Positions 1-7,912 of a stretch of DNA of 64,000 bases are shown here, piece after piece (the stretch's first letter is position 1; every line of letters starts with the position of its first letter). The DNA is from Bacteroidota bacterium (GTDB lineage Bacteria > Bacteroidota > Bacteroidia > Cytophagales > Cyclobacteriaceae): assembly GCA_023417785.1 (NCBI GenBank), contig JAEZEH010000053.1, positions 1 through 64,000 of the forward strand, read 5' to 3'. The position numbers were made by a program, and so were the translations under genes. The notes beneath the pieces are model-generated. The model did not search any database, was not told the origin of the DNA, and saw nothing but the letters and a program-made list of their open reading frames with translations.

Positions 1-118
1 GAAAGCATCCTTCATTTTTCGCCAGCTTCCACGAATTCATTATCGCGAATGGGTTCCGTGTTCCATCCAGCATCAGCGTCCATCGCGCTACACGCACTTC
101 CACCCTTTGCGAGTGACG

Positions 119-301
119 CCTTCTCCGCGGCGGCGAAAGAAGCCGGATACGGCGTTGTCTATGGCTGGCGATGAAGAGTATTGTATGGGCCTCCCACCCG
201 TTTAACATTTACCAAACCACTCCGACTTGCTACATGGTTGGTAAGTTCTCAATGTTCCCGACCTCGACGTGTCTTCACTTTCTTCAATTTAAATTAAAAA
301 A
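119..301. repeat. Degenerate leading copy of the ~358-bp tandem repeat
   Basis: Two pieces of the repeat unit are recognisable here: a CTTCTCCGCGGCGG stretch near 120 and the unit's closing CACTTTCTTCAATT...AAAAAAACAAT segment near 278-305. The sequence between them is diverged. I read it as an eroded first copy of the array that follows. No coding region is supported in 1-301. Confidence 0.4.
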
Positions 302-658
302 ACAATCGGAATCCTGAGGCGAGTGGATTGGAGGGTGGCGCCGAAGGATCCCGACGTGAACGTTGGTTTCACGTGAACCACGCTGCACTAATTCAGCGAC
401 ATGACTTTCGGAGTGAATGAAGAACGCCAATTTGTTTCACGACTCGTCCAATGGTTCCGCGGGGTTCCCCATGGGTTTATGGTTCGTGGAGAGATCCTTC
501 GGCGCAGCGCGCAACGCCGGCGCCTCTGGATTGAAGAAAGCTTTTTAAAAACTTAACGGAATCCAGAGCTGAAGTCGCAAGCGCTTCTCCGCGGCGGAGG
601 AAGCAGCCTAGGACTTTGTTAAAGCCTCCAATTGTTTTCACTTTCTTCAATTAAAAAA
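302..658. repeat. Tandem repeat copy 1 (~357 bp unit)
   Basis: The unit begins at GGAATCCTGAGGCGAGTGG, which recurs at 308, 665 and 1023, giving a period of 357-358 bases. Copies 1 and 2 are nearly identical over their full length. Inside the unit is an imperfect palindrome around CTTCTCCGCGGCGGAGG. Small indels between copies break any shared reading frame, so the unit is unlikely to code for protein. Its function is unknown to me. Confidence 0.85.
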
Positions 659-1015
659 ACAATGGGAATCCTGAGGCGAGTGGATTGGAGGGTAGCGCCG
701 AAGGATCCCGACGTGGACATTGGTTTGACGTGAATCCCCGCTGCACTAATTCAGCGACGTAACTTTCGGAGTGAATGAAGAACGCCAATTTGTTTTCCGA
801 CTCGATCAATGATTCCCCGGGTTCCCGATGGGTTTATGGTTCGCGGAGAGATCCTTCGGCGCAGCGCGCAACGCCCCGGCGCCTCTGGATTGAGGAACGC
901 TTTTTAAAAACTTAGCGGAATCCAGAGCTGAAGTCGCAAGCGCTTCTCCGCGGCGGAGGAAGCAGCCTGGTACTTTGTTAAAGCCTCCAATTGTTTTCAC
1001 TTTCTTCAATTAAAA
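659..1015. repeat. Tandem repeat copy 2 (~357 bp unit)
   Basis: Second full copy, directly abutting copy 1. It differs from copy 1 by scattered substitutions and one-base indels, for example in the runs of A at the unit junction. The open frames across it are shadows of the repeat and are not preserved between copies. Confidence 0.85.
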
Positions 1016-1286
1016 AACAATGGGAATCCTGAGGCGAGTGATTGGAGGGTAGCGCGGAAGGATCCCGACGTGAACGTTGGTTTCACGTGAACCACGCTGC
1101 ACTAATTCAGCGACGTGACTTTCGGAGTGAATGAAGAACGCCAATTTGTTTCACGACTCGTCCAATGGTTCCGCGGGGTTCCCGATGGGTTTATGGTTCG
1201 CGGAGAGATCCTTCGGCGCAGCGCGCAAGGCCGAGGCGCCTCTGGATTGAGGTTAACGGAATCCAGATCCGAAGTCGCAAGCGCGT
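1016..1286. repeat. Tandem repeat copy 3, truncated
   Basis: Third copy. It follows the unit closely to about 1250, lacks about 17 bases around the CTTTTTAAAAAC segment, and loses similarity after about 1286. Some faint resemblance to the unit end (ATTTTGTC...ACAATTTTCAC) continues to about 1320. A 102-residue frame at 1115-1423 crosses this copy and the flank and is probably spurious. Confidence 0.8.
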
Positions 1287-1320
1287 GGCGACCACCTAAT
1301 TTTGTCTTGACAATTTTCAC

Positions 1321-1773
1321 CCGAAGGCTTTACAGACGGGGACAGGATAAGGTTCGAAGTGGCCGTGTTTGTAATCGGACGTGCCATGTTCTTCTGGTCA
1401 CCTTCCTTTTAAAACATTTTTGAAACGACACGTCTACGTCTTCGTTCATGCGATCCTTCCGCGATAACTAATGTAAGCTTCAGTTGAACCGCTTCGAAGT
1501 TGCTTATCAACAATACTTTGGACAGTGCTGTCAGGATGACGGAAAAAGGAAGAGGATCGATTCCGGCTTGCAAGCCACTTCGGGCAAGCCTTCCTCTTAT
1601 CGGAGAACCTTCCATCTCTTGCTCCGTCACTCCGAGCGGTGGACGAGGGCGGAATGTTGGAGCGCCGCCGCCCCGCGAAAAAGTCTGACGAACCTGCGGA
1701 GCGACGTTGTATCAAGAACCGTCGGAAGATACGGTGTCGATACGCGGTTTTAGACCTGCATCAACCATCCAAA
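1321..1773. other. Non-coding stretch with a probable interspersed-repeat remnant
   Basis: I see no convincing gene here. Several overlapping frames of 60-90 codons occur on both strands, but all are arginine/serine-rich and low in hydrophobic patterning, as expected from non-coding DNA. The segment CGTCACTCCGAGCG near 1625, followed by GGACGAGGGCGGAATG, resembles a motif I recall as an interspersed repeat in Bacteroidota genomes. That resemblance is from memory only. Confidence 0.4.
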
Positions 1774-2079
1774 CTAGACGTAAACAAAATACTCTAACAC
1801 AGCGATCACGATAACACTTGCTACCAGGACTGGGGTTGCCAAATAGTCTTCCGTACCCCACGGTTTTGCGTTTGCCTTCAAAGAACCAAACAGGGTCACG
1901 AACAAATACCAAATAAAAAAACTACCAGTCAGATATTTAATAAACGGAATAACAGGGTCGTCGCTATAGTCCATTCTATGCGCATTCCTGAGTATGGAGT
2001 ACATGAATACATACAGAAAGGAGAAGTGTATTTTATAAACCACTCTTTCAATCGGTACTTTCATTCTATTGTTAAACAT
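1774..2079 (-). CDS. Small membrane protein, unknown function
   Basis: A protein of about 101 residues starting MFNNRMKV. It has two or three hydrophobic stretches: around residues 16-28, 45-62 (FFIWYLFVTLFGSL) and at the C-terminus (TPVLVASVIVIAVLEYF). It is therefore probably an inner-membrane protein with two or three spans. The frame extends upstream to 2184, but that would overlap the end of the next gene by about 50 bases and adds a low-quality N-terminus, so I chose the ATG at 2079; the ATG at 2064 is also possible. No Shine-Dalgarno sequence is obvious. I do not recognise the family, and it could be non-functional. Confidence 0.4.
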   Translation of the reverse strand: MFNNRMKVPIERVVYKIHFSFLYVFMYSILRNAHRMDYSDDPVIPFIKYLTGSFFIWYLFVTLFGSLKANAKPWGTEDYLATPVLVASVIVIAVLEYFVYV

Positions 2080-2132
2080 CTGATCAGATGATAATCTATA
2101 ACACCAACACGACGTAGGCAATACCAATAATC

Positions 2133-2894
2133 CTAGTCCAACCCATCCGTCTCCCCTTCCTTCAACTCCAACTCCTCTATCCAAATATTCCGGTAAAGCA
2201 CATCGTGGCCTTCGGCTTGAAGCTTCAGTCCGCCGGGGGTGTCGGTGATGCCTTTGCCGCCGTCGTTGCCACCATCAATGCCGGAGTTGGGGCCGCCCCA
2301 AACCTGATTGATCGTTTTATTGGTGTGGACTTTCTTGCCGTTGAAGTAGAGCGTTACGTTGGCCTTTTCAACAAGCTTGCCGTCTTTGAATCGCGCCGCG
2401 CGGAAGATGATGTCGTAGGCGTTCCACTTACCAACACCGTTGTAAGCATGATAGGGTGATTCACTTTCATTGATCACGGCGGCCATGCCGTGGGTGGTGG
2501 AGTCACCGTCGAGTACTTGTATCTCATAACGGTTCTGCAAATAGACACCACTGTTTCCACCGGGTTCTTTGATAAGAAACTCGACGTGGGCGCGGAAGTC
2601 ACGGAAGGCTTTTTTAGTGACGATATCCGCTGAACCATACAATCCGCCTTTGCTCGCCGGATCGTTGGAGCTTACCGCATTGCCTTTGTCAACCGGATCT
2701 TTTACAATCTGCCACTTGATGGGCAACGTTGCCTTGAGTCGCGGGCCATCCCAATAGGTCCATTTCTCGTCGAGCATTTTACGGGTGCCGTCGAAGAAGA
2801 TCTCGGCGCCCTTGACGGGCTTCGCTCCTACGCCGATGTTTTTCTGCGCGTGGAGGTGGAATGTTATAAGGATGAGGAGGATTGCTAGTTTCAT
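2133..2894 (-). CDS. Secreted DUF1080 family protein (3-keto-disaccharide hydrolase-like)
   Basis: A 253-residue protein with a Sec signal peptide (MKLAILLILITFHLHA), so exported. The remainder fits the DUF1080 concanavalin-like fold common in Bacteroidota: GAEIFFDG near the start of the domain, then FLIKEPGGNSGVYLQNRYEIQVLDG and a C-terminal HDVLYRNIWIEEL strand. Family members characterised elsewhere act on 3-keto sugars and glycosides. The substrate here cannot be read from sequence. It is preceded by an interspersed palindromic repeat rather than an obvious promoter, and it is not linked to the pectin operons. Confidence 0.85.
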   Translation of the reverse strand: MKLAILLILITFHLHAQKNIGVGAKPVKGAEIFFDGTRKMLDEKWTYWDGPRLKATLPIKWQIVKDPVDKGNAVSSNDPASKGGLYGSADIVTKKAFRDFRAHVEFLIKEPGGNSGVYLQNRYEIQVLDGDSTTHGMAAVINESESPYHAYNGVGKWNAYDIIFRAARFKDGKLVEKANVTLYFNGKKVHTNKTINQVWGGPNSGIDGGNDGGKGITDTPGGLKLQAEGHDVLYRNIWIEELELKEGETDGLD

Positions 2895-2923
2895 AGTTCA
2901 AGTTTCGAGGTTCAAGGTTCAAG

Positions 2924-3046
2924 GTTCAAGGCTCAAGACTCGTCCTTTCCGCGGCTTCGTCTGCGTATTCCGCGGCTTCTGCGAGAAAGTTCGGTGTCCG
3001 CTATCTCTCGCAGATCACGCAGATCACGCGGAAGAATACGCGGAAG
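2924..3046. repeat. Palindromic interspersed repeat, copy A
   Basis: It opens with a run of TTCAAGG heptamers (2905-2930). The left arm (about 2946-2989, CCGCGGCTTCGTCTGCG...) and right arm (about 3006-3046, CTCTCGCAGATCACGCAG...) are imperfect reverse complements and could form a long hairpin. Copy B at 3221-3344 is almost identical. Confidence 0.8.
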
Positions 3047-3220
3047 GGTTCACGTTTCAATGCCCAAGGACAGCTTCAATGAATTCGTTTTGACAACTAT
3101 CCTGGGCGGCTGTTCACGTAGGGTACGGGGAGCGGGAAAGAAGAAGAGATCTCTTACTTCAAGCTGTATCCGTTATTTCTCGCAGATCACGCAGATCACG
3201 CAGAAGAATACGCTGAAGGG

Positions 3221-3344
3221 TTCAAGGCTCAAGACTCGTCCTTTCCGCGGCTTCGTCTGCGTATTCCGCGGCTTCTGCGAGAAAGTTCGGTGTCCGCTAT
3301 CTCTCGCAGATCACGCAGATCACGCGGAAGAATACGCTGAAGGG
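3221..3344. repeat. Palindromic interspersed repeat, copy B
   Basis: Near-identical second copy of the 2924-3046 element in the same orientation. An isolated right-arm fragment (about 3172-3220) lies immediately before it, so this 480-base gap holds two full elements and one half. The long frame 2994-3677 is an artefact of translating these repeats. Confidence 0.8.
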
Positions 3345-3377
3345 AACTTTGGATGCCCCCCGTACATTCACCGTGTG

Positions 3378-3803
3378 TTACAGCTTAAACGCCTGGCGTG
3401 CGGCGAGCTTCCAATCGTTACCTTCTTTATACCACACCAGCAAAACGCCAATGGCAACATTGCCGGGTTGTTTGCCTTTGTCGTTGGTCTTGCCGGTAAG
3501 TTTGTGCCGTACCAATGCCACGTCGCCGATCACTTCGATGGTTTGATCGTTGAACGCCAATTCGGTGAAATCGGATTCGCCGGTAACCAGTGCGTTGATA
3601 AAGGCATTTTTGTCTTCGATCTTGCCGCTGGAGTGGCCGTAGCTAAGCCTGGGGTGCGCAAGCTTTTCAAGAGTTGACTTCTGAGGATCAAGCATAGCTT
3701 TGCGGAGCGATTCGACTGCTTCGACAACTTCACGGTCGGTTTTCGATTGCGCGTAAACCATACAGTTACAAAGGATGAGTAATGAAATAAGGTAGCGTCT
3801 CAT
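3378..3803 (-). CDS. Secreted NTF2-like / DUF4440 family protein
   Basis: A 141-residue protein with a signal peptide (MRRYLISLLILCNCMVYAQ). The mature part has the SnoaL/NTF2-like pattern: a helical VVEAVESLRKAML segment, LSYGHSSGKIEDKNAFINAL, and paired strands ending VLLVWYKEGNDWKLAARQAFKL. It is probably a periplasmic small-molecule-binding or stabilising protein; no catalytic residues can be assigned. The frame extends to 3896, but the signal peptide fixes the start at 3803. A repeat cluster lies downstream and the terminator of the exuT operon upstream. Confidence 0.8.
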   Translation of the reverse strand: MRRYLISLLILCNCMVYAQSKTDREVVEAVESLRKAMLDPQKSTLEKLAHPRLSYGHSSGKIEDKNAFINALVTGESDFTELAFNDQTIEVIGDVALVRHKLTGKTNDKGKQPGNVAIGVLLVWYKEGNDWKLAARQAFKL

Positions 3804-3895
3804 ATGTTTCAGGTTCAAATTTTTAGGGATGACCTGCCGAAATGATTTCCTGATATCGCGAGGTCTGTTTGAACAAGTTAGTAAAAGTCCAGACA

Positions 3896-3921
3896 AAAGC
3901 CCGGAAATTCATCCGGGCTTT
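3896..3921 (-). terminator. Rho-independent terminator after exuT
   Basis: The 9-bp inverted repeat AAAGCCCGG / CCGGGCTTT with an 8-base loop is followed on the minus strand by a T-rich tail. It lies 24 bases past the stop of the hexuronate transporter gene and should end the kdgA-like/kdgK/kdgA/exuT transcript. Confidence 0.85.
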
Positions 3922-3944
3922 ACTTAAACTTTGTAGTATCGAAC

Positions 3945-5264
3945 TTAGTCAAGGTTCACGCGCTGCATTCTCGGTACCAGGAAGTGCATGATCAACCACG
4001 CGAGCAGATACGCGGAGCCACAGATAAGGAACATGATGTAGTAACCTGTTTGAACGCTGTCAAGTTCAATGTAGTGATCGAGCAACAAGCCCGCGGCTTT
4101 TGCAATGAGGATACCTCCTACCGCGCCTGCCATTCCACCGATTCCCACAATTGAGCCCACGGCTCTTTTCGGGAACATATCGGAGGCGGTGGTGAAAATA
4201 TTTGCAGACCACGCCTGATGAGCTGAGGTCGCGATACCCACGCTGATGACGGCGAGCCACGGATTGATTGATCCCAGGGCCTGAGCTGCAACGACGGGAA
4301 TCGCTATCAGGGCGAATACTAACATCGCTGTTTTTCTCGCGCGATAAGCGGGCCAGCCTTTGCTCATGAAATAACCCGATAGCCATCCCCCACCAATACT
4401 TCCCACGGTCGACATGCAATATACCAACGCAACAGGAAGCGCAAGCTGCGTTTTTTCCCAGCCATATTCCTTCGATAAAAACGACGGCAACCAAAACAAG
4501 TAAAACCACCAAACCGGATCGGTGAGAAACTTACCAAATACAAACGACCACGTCTGCCGGAAGGTCAGCAGTTTAAACCAGCTTACTTTTTTGTATTCAC
4601 CTTTGACATCCTCTCTCTCATCAAGATCACTTTGAATGTACTCAAGTTCGGCTACAGAGACTTTCTTATGCTTTGAAGGGATTTCATAGCTGGCGAACCA
4701 GAAGAATAACCATAAGAATCCTATAACGCCTGTTATGATGAATGCCCATTCCCATCCAAGCGTTGCGCCAATCCATGGCACCGTCAGTGGCGCTATGACA
4801 GCACCAACGTTTGCCCCGGAATTGAATATACCGGTTGCGAGTGCACGCTCTTTTTTGGGAAACCATTCCGCGGTGGTCTTAATCGCAGCCGGGAAATTAC
4901 CGGCCTCACTCACACCAAGAAGCGCACGCGCCGCAGCAAATCCAACAGTACTTCGTGCGAACGCATGAACTATTGCTGCTATACTCCAGACGGTAAGGGC
5001 AAGCGCGTAACCGAGTTTAGTCCCAATCTTATCAATAAACCAACCTGCGCCTAACATACCTACGGCATACGCGAGCTGGAACGCAACCACTATGTCTGCA
5101 TAGTCACTTTCACTCCAGTGAAATAATGGCTGGAGATAGTCGTCCTTCAAAAGACTGATCACTTGCCGGTCCAGGTAATTGATTGTCGTGGCGAAAAATA
5201 CCAGTGCGCATATCCGCCACCGGTACCTGCCAACTTGCTGATTCACTGAGGTCTGACTTTCCAC
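3945..5264 (-). CDS. exuT: MFS hexuronate transporter, ExuT-like
   Basis: A 439-residue major facilitator protein with about 12 hydrophobic spans. It has the family signature near the first loop (NYLDRQVISLL) and an anion:cation symporter pattern (GVSEAGNFPAAIKTTAEWFPKKERALATG). Relatives import galacturonate, glucuronate and other hexuronates across the inner membrane. It is the last gene of the kdgA-like/kdgK/kdgA/exuT set, starting 24 bases after kdgA, which agrees with uronate uptake feeding the KDG pathway. The start is a GTG, and no ATG lies between it and the first span. The exact substrate (galacturonate or the unsaturated uronate) is not fixed by sequence. Confidence 0.9.
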   Translation of the reverse strand: MESQTSVNQQVGRYRWRICALVFFATTINYLDRQVISLLKDDYLQPLFHWSESDYADIVVAFQLAYAVGMLGAGWFIDKIGTKLGYALALTVWSIAAIVHAFARSTVGFAAARALLGVSEAGNFPAAIKTTAEWFPKKERALATGIFNSGANVGAVIAPLTVPWIGATLGWEWAFIITGVIGFLWLFFWFASYEIPSKHKKVSVAELEYIQSDLDEREDVKGEYKKVSWFKLLTFRQTWSFVFGKFLTDPVWWFYLFWLPSFLSKEYGWEKTQLALPVALVYCMSTVGSIGGGWLSGYFMSKGWPAYRARKTAMLVFALIAIPVVAAQALGSINPWLAVISVGIATSAHQAWSANIFTTASDMFPKRAVGSIVGIGGMAGAVGGILIAKAAGLLLDHYIELDSVQTGYYIMFLICGSAYLLAWLIMHFLVPRMQRVNLD

Positions 5265-5288
5265 TATCGTTGAGGTTTGGTTATAGAT

Positions 5289-5957
5289 CTATTTTTGCTG
5301 CAGTCGTCTTATGATCTGAAGCGTATCGGCGACATTCTTTTCCAGCACCGCCCAATCTTTCTTCTCCATGATCTCCTTCGTAAACAGCTGCGATCCCATC
5401 CCCACGCAAATCACTCCGGCCTTGAACCACGCGCCCAGATTCTGTTCGGTGGGCTCCACTCCGCCGGTGGGCATGAGTTGCAACCCGGGGACTACCGGCA
5501 TCACGGCAGACACGAATCCGGGGCCGAGTACTGATCCGGGGAATATCTTGATGACCTCCGCGCCATGATTTTTTCCTGTCACAATTTCGGTAAGCGTCGC
5601 GCATCCCGGAACCCACATTACGTTGGCTTTGCGGCAGGTCTCCGCCATTTCTGTGTTCAGGATCGGTGACACGATAAAGTGCGCTCCCGCGTCGATGAAC
5701 TTCTGCGCGGTACCGCTGTCCATGATCGTGCCGATGCCAAGTATGAGATCGGGATACTGCTCAATGTGTTTGAGTAGCTGCCCGAACACGTCGAAGGCAT
5801 TCCCGCCGCGGTTGGTAAATTCAAATATGCGAACGCCACCCTTGTAGGCGGCGTCGATAACTCCCTTTGCTACGGTTACGTCAGGATTATAGAACACCGG
5901 AATCATGCCGGTGCTTTTCATAGCATCCTGTACCTGTTGTTTTGTATACTTTGCCAT
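5289..5957 (-). CDS. kdgA: 2-dehydro-3-deoxy-6-phosphogluconate (KDPG) aldolase
   Basis: A 222-residue class I aldolase splitting KDPG into pyruvate and glyceraldehyde-3-phosphate, the last step of uronate breakdown. The expected catalytic residues are visible: Glu in IFEFTNR, Thr in GIGT, and the Schiff-base Lys137 in VIKIFPG. The phosphate-binding MPTGGV motif is also present. It lies 12 bases after kdgK, so kinase and aldolase are co-transcribed. It is the intact member of a pair; the paralogue at 7140-7814 lacks the lysine. The symbol eda would be equally suitable. Confidence 0.95.
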   Translation of the reverse strand: MAKYTKQQVQDAMKSTGMIPVFYNPDVTVAKGVIDAAYKGGVRIFEFTNRGGNAFDVFGQLLKHIEQYPDLILGIGTIMDSGTAQKFIDAGAHFIVSPILNTEMAETCRKANVMWVPGCATLTEIVTGKNHGAEVIKIFPGSVLGPGFVSAVMPVVPGLQLMPTGGVEPTEQNLGAWFKAGVICVGMGSQLFTKEIMEKKDWAVLEKNVADTLQIIRRLQQK

Positions 5958-5969
5958 ATAAGATCCTGG

Positions 5970-7004
5970 TTAACGTGATACCCTTCCAGATGCATCACCC
6001 TTCATAAGTTTCTCAACTTCTTCCACGGTCACGAGGTTGAAGTCACCTTTGATGGTATGCTTCAGACACGAAGCAGCTACTGCAAAGTTCAGCGCCTTCT
6101 GGTCGTCCTGCGGATACTTGATCAATCCATAGATCAATCCACCCATGAACGAATCACCGCCGCCTACACGGTCTACGATGTGTGTGATCTGGTATGTCGG
6201 CGCCTCGAACAATTGTTTGCCGTTCCAAAGCACACCAGACCATGAGTTGTGGCTTGCACTAATGGAACCGCGAAGTGTGATGATGACCTTTTTCGCTTTC
6301 GGGAAGCGCTTCATCAATTGTTTTCCAACCGATTCGAACGCAGCGCCCTCCACATGGCCTGCGGTTACATCAACGCCTTCGGGCTTGATACCAAAAACCA
6401 TGTCTGCGTCTTCTTCATTGCCGAGTATAACGTCACAATGTTGTACGAGGCCTTCCATCACCTCGCCGGCGGTCTTGCCCCACTTCCAAAGTTTATTTCG
6501 GAAATTAAGATCGGTTGAAATGGTTATACCCTTCTTCGCAGCTACTTCGCAGGCTTCGAGACAAGCTTCTGCTGCGCCCTGGGAAACCGAAGGCGTAATG
6601 CCGGTCCAGTGAAACCAGGTGGCTCCCTCGAATGCTTTCTCCCAGTCGATCGTGCCTTTCTTCAGATTCGCGAATGAACTATGGGCGCGGTCGTAAACCA
6701 CCTTGCTTGCGCGACTCACGGCACCACTTTCCAGATAGTAGATTCCCACACGGTCTCCGCCGCGATGAATCCAGTCAGTCTTTACATTGTGTTTGCGCAA
6801 GGTTGCCATTGCGGCTTCCCCGATGTCGTTCTTTGGGAGGCTTGAAACGAAATAGGCATCCATCCCATAATTGGCCAGTGATACCGCAACGTTGGCCTCG
6901 CCTCCGCCGAAAGTTGCTTCATATTCCGAGGCTTGTGAGAAACGCAAGAATTCAGGTGTTGCCAGTCGCAGCATGATTTCACCGAATGTTACTACTTTAG
7001 TCAT
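5970..7004 (-). CDS. kdgK: 2-dehydro-3-deoxygluconokinase (PfkB family)
   Basis: A 344-residue PfkB sugar kinase. It has the GGGEANVAVSLANYG substrate-side motif near the N-terminus and the C-terminal DRVGGGDSFMGGLIYG motif holding the catalytic aspartate and anion hole. Placement directly before KDPG aldolase and the hexuronate transporter indicates 2-keto-3-deoxygluconate as substrate, forming KDPG. It follows the kdgA-like paralogue after a 135-base gap that could hold a second promoter; I see no operator palindrome there. Confidence 0.93.
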   Translation of the reverse strand: MTKVVTFGEIMLRLATPEFLRFSQASEYEATFGGGEANVAVSLANYGMDAYFVSSLPKNDIGEAAMATLRKHNVKTDWIHRGGDRVGIYYLESGAVSRASKVVYDRAHSSFANLKKGTIDWEKAFEGATWFHWTGITPSVSQGAAEACLEACEVAAKKGITISTDLNFRNKLWKWGKTAGEVMEGLVQHCDVILGNEEDADMVFGIKPEGVDVTAGHVEGAAFESVGKQLMKRFPKAKKVIITLRGSISASHNSWSGVLWNGKQLFEAPTYQITHIVDRVGGGDSFMGGLIYGLIKYPQDDQKALNFAVAASCLKHTIKGDFNLVTVEEVEKLMKGDASGRVSR

Positions 7005-7139
7005 AAGAGATTTAAAGGTTTAAGATCGTGTTATTTTTGGGGTTTCCTAACAATAATTATGTTTTAGCGGCAGCCTCTCCTGTTTCTGGTATCGAAACCG
7101 TTGCGAGGTGGCGTATGTATCGGATTTGTTCATCGTATG

Positions 7140-7814
7140 TTATGCGGCCGCTAATTCAGAACACTGTTTACGGATTGACTCCATTTCCTTTCTTAAGAGA
7201 CGGTCAATACCTATCCAGTCCCTTATCGAGGTTAGCGCCGTTGGAAAAATAGTTTGTTCCTTTCGAATACAGAGTGCTCCCGCTGCAAGCCATTCGGTCA
7301 CTTTATTGTCGTTTAACTCATTTCCGCTTGACGGGATGAAGGCAAGTTTTTCAAATTCTCTTTTGATCAGGCCGAGGTAGCCGTTGGCAAGCGGTCCGTG
7401 AAGCACAGACACGACTTCTGCGCCATTGTCCGCGGCCTGGCGCACATCTTCTATGGATGAGCATCCCGGAATCCAGGCGCGCTCGTAGCGGTGGCACAGT
7501 TTTGCCAGTAAGGGATTTACAAATGGGGAACTAATGAACGCGGCGCCCTGGCGAATAAAGGTTTCGCACGCGGGAATATTTTTGATTGTCGATACGCCAA
7601 TCTTAAATTGTGGGTACCTTGTGGCGTATTCGACAAGGAATGGGAATACCTTCAGCCCCCGGGATTCGCGACCATCGCGGAACTCCAGTATGGTGATCCC
7701 GCAACCGGCACAAACGTCAATAAGTCCGCGCCAAACGTGAACATCGGTGGATTTAAAAGCAGGGAGAACGAGGTTGCGGCGGAGTTCGCTAAGAATTGAT
7801 GGCGGCTGCTTCAT
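7140..7814 (-). CDS. KDPG-aldolase-like protein lacking the Schiff-base lysine
   Basis: A 224-residue protein aligning end to end with the KDPG aldolase at 5289-5957 (LPAFKSTD, ITILEFRDG, KIGVSTI, AWIPGCSS, AGALCI). It keeps the Glu and Thr positions, but the catalytic lysine is a serine (Ser136 in EVVSVLHGP, against EVIKIFPGS). The phosphate-binding PTGGV is changed to PSSGN. It therefore should not work as a class I aldolase. The start MKQPP at 7814 avoids running into the operator; a longer frame reaches 7916. It is transcribed divergently from uxaA off a shared palindrome and precedes kdgK. Possible roles are a KDPG/KDG-binding regulatory subunit, a new activity, or decay. The reading frame is intact, which argues against recent decay. 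Confidence 0.85.
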   Translation of the reverse strand: MKQPPSILSELRRNLVLPAFKSTDVHVWRGLIDVCAGCGITILEFRDGRESRGLKVFPFLVEYATRYPQFKIGVSTIKNIPACETFIRQGAAFISSPFVNPLLAKLCHRYERAWIPGCSSIEDVRQAADNGAEVVSVLHGPLANGYLGLIKREFEKLAFIPSSGNELNDNKVTEWLAAGALCIRKEQTIFPTALTSIRDWIGIDRLLRKEMESIRKQCSELAAA

Positions 7815-7863
7815 AGGATGAATTATTTCCAATTCCGTTACGTACGAAAGTATAAAAACTTCG

Positions 7864-7891
7864 TATATTGTGCAATCGATTGCGCAATATA
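7864..7891. promoter_or_regulatory. LacI-family operator between uxaA and the kdgA-like gene
   Basis: A 28-base palindrome centred at 7877/7878 with core TGCAATCGATTGCG. All but one of the 14 base pairs are symmetric. It has the central CG and AATCGATT shape typical of LacI-family sites. It ends 14 bases before the uxaA start codon. The same core occurs near 24860 and 28156, with a variant near 28331, all in front of pectin genes. Confidence 0.85.
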
Positions 7892-7912
7892 CGCTATAAT
7901 TAGATATGTCAA
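7885..7912 (-). promoter_or_regulatory. Predicted promoter of the kdgA-like gene
   Basis: On the minus strand TTG (7912-7910) lies 18 bases before TATATTG (7891-7885), close to the Bacteroidota -33/-7 consensus TTG...TAnnTTTG. The -7 element forms one end of the operator palindrome, so a bound repressor would cover it. The opposite arm carries TATATTG for uxaA, but without a clear -33 TTG. Confidence 0.5.

Noticed and set aside
302..1320. CRISPR array
   Set aside because: The units are about 358 bases and abut directly. There are no short repeats with unique spacers and no cas genes in the window.
1115..1423. A 102-codon plus-strand frame over the third tandem copy
   Set aside because: The corresponding frame is not kept open in copies 1 and 2, and composition is not protein-like. 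It is a by-product of the repeat.
2994..3677. A 227-codon plus-strand frame
   Set aside because: Its first half is a translation of the palindromic repeats and its second half is antisense to the NTF2-like gene.
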